DNA of 64,000 nucleotides from assembly GCF_031755915.1 (NCBI RefSeq), contig NC_083388.1:22160001-22224000 (forward strand), read 5' to 3'. Shown here piece by piece: positions 57,980 to 64,000 of this stretch. This DNA is from Ziziphus jujuba (lineage: Eukaryota; Streptophyta; Magnoliopsida; Rosales; Rhamnaceae). Under the pieces are notes generated by a model that saw nothing but the letters and a program-made list of their open reading frames with translations, was not told the origin of the DNA and made no database searches. A program made the translations under genes and the position numbers. Position 1 is the stretch's first letter. Each line of letters begins with the position of its first letter.

Positions 57980-59251
57980 CTATGGAATTGAGGTGAAGTT
58001 GAAGTTTGAGCATTTAGTCCTCCTAGACAACAACGAGGAACTAAACCCTAACCTTGAACTACCTATATCAAACTGCAGCAGATTGTCCTCCAATTGCATT
58101 GCCCCTATTACAATTGAATCCCTAGGACGAACCCCACCATCCACAAATCCCAAACACATCACATCTGGTCTTGCCTGAACCATTGAGTTTGAACCATAAA
58201 TCCTCCACACAACATTTTGCATAACAAGGTCCACATTAGGAACTGAGGGACCCATCTTGGTGTTTCCGATCCTTTTGGAATCAAAACAGGTCCCAAATGG
58301 TGTTACAGGCTTCACTTGGGGTACCCCTTTAAGCTGATCAACAAACACTTTGCTCAAAGAGTAGTAAATCGAGTGTTCAAGGATAGTATAAGGGGTAGTG
58401 GTGCTAATTTTGACTCTTCCTAAGCCTCTTTTGGTGGGTGTTAGTAGAGATGAGTTCAATGGAACAATCTTATTGTTGATCTTTATTGATTTCACATCTA
58501 TGTAGTACTCTCCTTGCTGGCTTATGGTTAATGGAGTGTAACTCACCGGACGCGAAACATCAATCCCCGGAAGCATGAAATAAGGTCCTTGTCCAAAGAA
58601 AATGACACCATTATTACCACCAGAGGAAGCAAGGCACATAGCAAATTTTTGTTGGAATCCAAAGTGGGAAGCAAGTTGTACTGGCAAAGAAATTGGGGCA
58701 TGGCCTAGTCCAACAACACCTTGAACATTCTTTGGGAACCCTTTTTGGAGAAGTCGTGAAGGTGCACAAGAGAAGAGAAATTGAGGGATTCTAACCATTG
58801 GACCAGGGTTAAAACCCTGAGTTGATGGAAGTAAAAGAGCGTCTTGGGCTAGCTCACCCATTGCAGCCTGGTTTGTGAATGGGTTCACTGCCATAAGCCC
58901 ACATGTGTTGTTGTGGCAACCTGGTCTAGCTGTGGTTGGGCATTTGTGGCAGTAATGGCTATCGGCTTTAGAACACTGAGTGGAATGGCAAAGAGGAGCA
59001 TTATAGGTTGATGATGAATATTGGTTCTCACAGTTTACCCACAAAAAACGACCATTTAGATCTATCACGAAAGGAAGTTTCAAAGGAGGAGTTCTCTTTT
59101 GAATGTTGGCCACATGAAGATTTGTAGCTCTGTCTTTTTGAACAGTCAAAACAAGCTTGGTTGGTTTGAAAGTCGTTTGTGATTCCGATATGAAAAACAG
59201 GAAACAGAGAGAGAAGAGGAGGAAGATGAGACAGCGAAAGGAAGAGGCCAT
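57980..59251 (-). CDS. Secreted aspartic-protease-like inhibitor (EDGP/7S type)
   Basis: Belongs to the pepsin-like group that includes basic 7S globulin, carrot EDGP and wheat xylanase inhibitor TAXI, extracellular proteins that inhibit microbial glycosidases. Intronless, 423 aa from ATG 59251; the frame continues upstream only with non-ATG codons. A signal peptide covers about residues 1-25 (MASSFRCLIFLLFSLCFLFF). The first active-site motif is D64-LNG rather than DTG. The second site reads KISTTTPYTIL, with no catalytic Asp, so proteolysis is not expected. Cys-rich N-terminal part (CHSTQCSKADSHYCHKC; CHNNTCGLMAVNPF) and the GVVGLGHAPISLPVQLA block are typical. The tail ends with LGFSSSLLSRRTKCSNFNF. 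The family is often stress- or pathogen-induced; no such element was identified here. Confidence 0.92.
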   Translation of the reverse strand: MASSFRCLIFLLFSLCFLFFISESQTTFKPTKLVLTVQKDRATNLHVANIQKRTPPLKLPFVIDLNGRFLWVNCENQYSSSTYNAPLCHSTQCSKADSHYCHKCPTTARPGCHNNTCGLMAVNPFTNQAAMGELAQDALLLPSTQGFNPGPMVRIPQFLFSCAPSRLLQKGFPKNVQGVVGLGHAPISLPVQLASHFGFQQKFAMCLASSGGNNGVIFFGQGPYFMLPGIDVSRPVSYTPLTISQQGEYYIDVKSIKINNKIVPLNSSLLTPTKRGLGRVKISTTTPYTILEHSIYYSLSKVFVDQLKGVPQVKPVTPFGTCFDSKRIGNTKMGPSVPNVDLVMQNVVWRIYGSNSMVQARPDVMCLGFVDGGVRPRDSIVIGAMQLEDNLLQFDIGSSRLGFSSSLLSRRTKCSNFNFTSIP

Positions 59252-60724
59252 GGAAGGAATATGGTGAAGAAGAAAATTCGGTTTAGGATGGTATAGAACG
59301 GTAAGCAAATTTTTTGTGCATATATTTTTATAGAGGGTGTGTTATAGAGTATGGACATTTTTGGTGTTTGGCATTGTTCACGAAGGATTAGGAGGTTGTT
59401 TTTTTCTTTTTTAGGCTATGTGTTGGGCTTTGGTGGCGTTATATATTTGAGGTTCACATGCTAAGTTTTGGAAAGTAAGGCAAAAATGAGTGTAATTCAT
59501 CGAAACAGAACAAAGAATGGATGAGTGTTAGGGGCACTTGGCAGTGAAGAAGAGCTTTAAGATACACTAGCCATGCAATAGCGTGTAGTCTAATTTGGCA
59601 AATTGGCATTATCTAGTTCTGAGGTTTAAGGGCTTGGATTGTTCCAAGAAACCCATCTTAGCTGAGGCATTGCTGAGTTATGTTCTGACAAAGCCTGCTG
59701 TATTAATTCATGTTCTAAAGTTGTAAGAAACAAAACAAATATTGGGTTCAGAACCTTGGCCCATTTTTTGAATTTCTAAGACCCACAACCAATTTCTAAG
59801 GCATAATTTTCACATAAAAACTTCTGCTCATTTTAGTTTTCGACCATTTCATGTTTTTATGAAAATGACAGCAATTACTTATGGTTGAAGCAAGAACCAT
59901 TCTGATTTAGATTCTAAACGGCAATAACTTTTTATGGTTTGTTTTTCACTTTTGGCTCATACCCATTAGGCACATCAACAAATAGAGAATGTGGAATTGA
60001 GCGTTGTAAAGAAAGTATTTTTACATGCAAAAAATGAAGATCCTCCAAAAACAGCTATGTTTTTTTTGCTTCAAACTGTATTATACCAGCTACTTTTTAA
60101 GTAATACGTAATTGGATAACTAAAATCATAGACATCAATTAATACGACGATGAAACCCAAAAGGAGACTATCAGAATCCAATGGCTTTTAGATAGATTGT
60201 TTGATCTCTTAAATATGATGTCATTTTTGCTTCATTCACAGTGAGACTGTGTTAGAAGAAATCACCAGCATAAACGATAATTAATCAATTATGTATTTAT
60301 TCACTGTTGTCTATTATAAGCTGCAATGTAGTACAATAGCACTCTTATAATATATATTAAAATATTTTAATTATACGCAGACAAAATTAAGCACATAATA
60401 TTTCTACCTTCAATTACCATGCAATGCAAAATGAGAAAATCCAATGCATGTGGAAAAAGGTATGTTTGAAGTTATTATTACCCAAAAAAAAAAAAAAAAA
60501 AAAAAAAAGAAAAAAAAAAGCATGTTTGAAGTTATATAAAGTTTTATGCTCAAGCATTTTCGAAAATAAACAAATAGTAATGCACGTTGCTTTTTCATGT
60601 ATGATAACATTGTGTATTTAGAGTGTATAATCCTTGCGATTAGAAGGATCAATAACGCTAAGGAAATTTATCACGTACGTTAAGAACCATTGGAGAATAA
60701 TAAATGTAGTAATATACAAATGTG
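59252..60724. other. Spacer with first copy of a local duplication
   Basis: No intact gene. Segment 59630-59990 is related to 60725-61350 (listed separately). A T/A homopolymer pair lies at 60484-60520. Confidence 0.5.
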
Positions 60725-61350
60725 GATTGTTCCAAGCAACCCATCTTTGCTGATGGATTGCCTTTTTTTTTTTTTCTTTTTTTTTTTGGTTGGACAAAGA
60801 TCGTATTCTTTTTTCTTTCTTTTTTAAAATTTTTTTTATCATTTAGAATAATTATCTTCACCTTTCAATGTCTTGAATTCATAATTCTTAGATATAAATA
60901 TGAATAATTTATAACTAAATCAATTTTACTTTATACAAAAATTGTATTCCTATTTTAAAGCTATATGCATACAAATATGGAGTCCAAAACCTGGGCTAAT
61001 TTCTTAAATTTCTAAGGCATATTTTTGGCATATAAACTTCATCTTCAATATTTTTTTTTCCTAGAAAACTTCATCTTCAATAATGACGCATAAATATTTT
61101 ATTTTATTTTGACAATCTTTTAATGTTTCTAAAAAGGCTAAAGCTGGTATCAATTACTTATGTTTTGAAGCTAAACAAGAGCTGCTGTGATTTAGGTCCT
61201 AAACTCAAATTCTTCCAATAATTTCTGACCTAAAATTGTAGGTTCTCTTTTGAAAAAAATATCAGTGATAATGAGTTGGGCAACAGCTTTTTTAATGGTT
61301 TCGTTTTCACTTTGGTTCATACCCATTAGGCACATCAACATCCAAGATGG
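59630..61350. repeat. Duplicated block, about 1.1-1.3 kb apart
   Basis: Segments 59638-59672 and 60726-60762 share ATTGTTCCAAG-AACCCATCTT. Segments 59740-59990 and 60980-61350 share, in order, CAGAACCTTGGCC/CAAAACCTGGGC, TTTCTAAGGCATA, CAATTACTTATG and CATACCCATTAGGCACATCAAC. The right copy is longer because of insertions. The left copy is more decayed. Confidence 0.7.
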
Positions 61351-61479
61351 TTTAGTAAGCATCAAACATAGTGACGAGTATACATGAAGTTCACCTAAAA
61401 TGATTATATCCAAATAGCCAATCAACATCGAATAGTAACCCACATACCCCTCATCAAATAATTCAAGCAATTTGGACAA
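61192..61479 (-). pseudogene. Unrecognised ORF inside the duplicated block
   Basis: 95 codons beginning at a TTG, so a true start is lacking. It contains GYLDIIILGELHVYS and NQSENETIKKAVAQLIITD. The left duplicate (59880-59990, minus) carries the same end in broken form. Shared decay in both copies suggests a relic of some coding gene; the family is not recognised. Confidence 0.25.
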
Positions 61480-61890
61480 AAAACAATTAATTGATGCAAT
61501 AATGGAGAGATTTCAAATGATTCAGGTCAAGATGCTCACCATTAAAGAATAGGTGTAGATGGGGCCCTATGCCACTCATTATGTCACACTTAAATCTAAC
61601 ACACTATTCCTCTACAGCCCAAAAAAGTGAGAAGCACTAAAAAATACAACTTGGTAGGGCAGCGGTTTGCTTGGCCTCAAGAAAAAGGAATTTAAGGGTT
61701 CAAAAGAGTAAAAGTAAAGGATATGGGTTCCAAAATCTTCCAATGCTTACCATATAACATAAGCAATGGCACTATCAAACCTTTGCAATTTTCTAGTACA
61801 ATTAAAAAGCAAAAAAAACATACAAGAGAACAAAACAAAACATATTATAAATTTTTTTTTTTTTTTTTTTTTTTGGGTTATCCTAACAAT
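61480..61890. other. 3' flank of the HIPP gene
   Basis: Non-coding; a T-tract of about 24 bases at 61852-61875 lies 16 bases past the HIPP stop codon. Confidence 0.5.
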
Positions 61891-63974
61891 TTACATTACA
61901 TTGCAACTATCGGTATTCTCATCACTGAAGAAGTGAGTGTAGGGATCGGCCACATGAGGCGGTATCTGTGGTGCCGCGTAATTGACCGCAGGGTGTGGCC
62001 GTGCATACATCATTGGTTGGAACATCTCATTCCCATTGGCCCTCTGCTGGTTCATCAACATTGCCATGTACTGTTGTTGCTGCATGTACTGTTGTTGCTG
62101 CTGCTGTTGTAGTTGTTGTTGTTGTTGTTGTTGTTGATGAAGTTGATTATAAGGGTTGCCAGGGCCCATCCCTTGATAATATCCTCCATTGCCGTTCATC
62201 ATTGCTGCTGCAGGTAGTCCCGGTACCGCTGGATAACTACCCATAGGACCCATTGGATTATTACCCATTGGATTCATATGACCCAAACTCATACTATGAC
62301 CCATCTGACCCATCTGACCCATTTGACCCATGTTCCCACCACCACCACCACCATGGCCGTTCATTTGGCCCATCTGACCCACATTTTTGGCAGCTCCACC
62401 ACCACCACCACCACCTCCTCCTCCTTTGTTACCTTTGCCTCCTTTGCCATGGCTAGTGATATCAATATCTTGAAAACCACCCTTTGGTTTGCTGAACTCA
62501 ATTTCATGGTCCCCATCGCGTTTGCTTCCATTTTTATGGGACCCTTTGCCATTATTGCTTTTATTACTATCATTCCCACTGCCTTTATTGCTACCCTTCT
62601 TTGCACTACCACTACCTGCTTTCTTATTTTTTTTACCAAATCCAAATAACACTCCAGCTTTTTTACCAAATCCCAGAAAACCACCCCCTTTTTTGCTACC
62701 ATTTTTCTCTTTACCACCTTGTTTTTTATTCCCACCCTTGTTTTTTCCATCACCACCACCACCTTTTTTACCTCCATTCCCATTCTTTGCTTCATTGTTT
62801 TTTCCATTACTCTTACCCTTCACTACTTCTATTGGGAAATCAATAACCCCACCTTTCTTAGAGGCTCCATTTCCACCGCCACCACCAAATTTTCTGTCAT
62901 CCATGGCATGCACATTCTTCATTCCATTAGGCCCATATCGCCCATGGCTATTACCCATGATTGGCATCATCTTTCCATAGGGCCCTTGTGGCCCATGACC
63001 ATTACCCATGATGGGCATCATTTTACTTGGCAAATGATGATGACCATGATCAAACTCCTCATCATCATAATCGTCGTCAAATTCATCATCGCATTCATCA
63101 TCAAAATCATCATCAAACTCGTCAAACTCGTGATCACTCATATCAAATTCTTCATCTTGCAAGTTGAACTTCACAGATTTCTGGTCCTTTGATGGAAGCT
63201 TCATGTCCTTAGCCCCTTTCATTTGGTGTTGGTGTTGGTGGTATGCTTGTTGTTGTTGTTGTTGGCTACCCTTGTGCTGGTCTTTCCCACCCTTCTGAAA
63301 TTTGTTGTCTTTTCCACCTTTACCATTTCCAATCTGCATGTTCTTGAACTGGTTGTTGAGCTGGGCTTGGTTGAAATTTGTAGTGCCCTTTTGGACTCCC
63401 CAAAGCTCTGCATGTTTCCCTGATTTTTCAAGCTTCTTGATGAGTTTTGCTGGATCTGCACAGCCTGAAACTGTCACCTTCCCTTGTTCTGCATTAATGG
63501 TGACAGTATACACACCTAGACAATAATATTCCCAAAAAAATATTTAGTAAAAGGAAATTGAAAGCCTTTTTTTTTTTAAGAGAAAAATAAAAAAGTATTA
63601 AGAAATCAGTAACACAAGCATCCCAAGTTAAAATTAGTATACATTGCTTATTTTGCAAGAAAAGTTATATGGAAATTAGAAGCATACCATCAATTTTTTG
63701 CAACAGTTTCTTTACTTTCTGCTCACACCCATCACAGTGTATGTTCACCCTGAGAACGCAAGTCTGCAATAGAAACCAATTCCCAATAAAAAATAAAAAA
63801 AATAAAAAATAAAACACTGAGCTACTAAATATCTAGAAAAGAAACGAAATATCAGAGACACAGGACAGGATGAAAATGGGTGCTAATTAAATAGCTTGGT
63901 TCAATAAACAGGAAAACATGAAATAGTTAAAAGGGGGTGTGTACCTGAATCTTCATAAACTCTTGTTTACTCAT
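61891..63974 (-). CDS. HIPP: Heavy-metal-associated isoprenylated plant protein
   Basis: HIPPs bind metals through an HMA domain and attach to membranes by a farnesyl group; roles include metal homeostasis and stress or pathogen responses. Exons: 63974-63945 ([10 protein letters not shown]), 63763-63688, 63515-61891; GT-AG, phases agree, 576 aa. The HMA domain is residues 10-75, with the metal site C20-D-G-C23. A long low-complexity region follows: acidic ([20 protein letters not shown]), Lys/Gly/Asn-rich ([20 protein letters not shown]), Gly/Met-rich repeats ([15 protein letters not shown]) and poly-Gln from about residue 490. It ends SCNVM; the last four residues CNVM form a CaaX prenylation box. 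Layout matches the long HIPP32/33/34 type, but the exact member is uncertain. The promoter lies beyond the window edge. Confidence 0.94.
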
Positions 63975-64000
63975 TCTTCTTTTTGATACAGAGAAAGAGT

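Noticed and set aside
61192..61479. Glutathione S-transferase fragment
   Set aside because: IGYLDI-type and ETIKKAV-type text recalls tau GSTs, but the order of motifs is wrong and the rest does not match, so no family was assigned.
62253..63526. Several plus-strand ORFs opposite the HIPP gene
   Set aside because: They are low-complexity His, Pro and Leu readings of the HIPP repeats. The minus frame has an HMA domain and CaaX box, so the plus frames are shadows.

Overview
This is nuclear DNA from a flowering plant, most likely a eudicot. It is strongly AT-rich, the genes carry GT-AG introns, and several families are plant-specific: F-box/FBD, NPH3, PLS-type PPR, HIPP and the IDM2/IDM3 alpha-crystallin family. 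The order IDM2-like, NF-YC, CCX matches, from memory, Arabidopsis chromosome 1 blocks in which IDM2 lies beside NF-YC3 and CCX5 beside NF-YC9. I cannot name the species. No tRNA, rRNA, CRISPR array or intact autonomous transposon was recognised.

Layout. 0-5.8 kb is repeat-rich: inverted LTR-like pieces, a degenerate tandem repeat, and the first copy of a duplicated block. 5.9-13.2 kb is a small rearranged cluster in which an F-box/FBD gene tail (+) faces a RING E3 ligase tail (-). That convergent pair occurs about three times, with one intact RING gene (9877-12339, 7 exons) and one frameshifted F-box/FBD gene (5861-7874). 14.4-18.6 kb holds a possible B3-like ORF and a 4-exon BTB/NPH3 gene, both on minus. 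20.2-23.0 kb holds a small membrane protein gene and an intronless PPR gene, both on plus. 23-28 kb has coding remnants, a MITE-like insertion and simple repeats.

28.5-36.7 kb holds two head-to-head alpha-crystallin-domain genes of the IDM2/IDM3 type. One is short (206 aa). The other is full length but has a single in-frame stop at codon 122. Next come NF-YC (38.2-39.0, -), a cation/calcium exchanger (41.9-45.4, -) with an antisense LINE remnant in its intron, an 848-residue protein with four Myb/SANT-like domains made by exon-pair duplication (46.3-51.2, -), signal peptidase complex subunit 3 (53.5-56.9, -, 6 exons), an intronless secreted aspartic-protease-like inhibitor (58.0-59.3, -), and a heavy-metal-associated isoprenylated protein (61.9-64.0, -) whose start codon lies 26 bases inside the right edge.

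The genes do not form one pathway. Several are regulatory (ubiquitin ligases, DNA demethylation, CCAAT binding, Myb/SANT), but that is ordinary plant gene density. The most unusual items are the repeated FBD/RING convergent module, the complementary defects in the IDM-like pair, and the exon-level duplication in the Myb/SANT gene with a stray copy of its first coding exon. Exon boundaries were worked out by hand from splice signals, reading phase and family similarity; no search was run.
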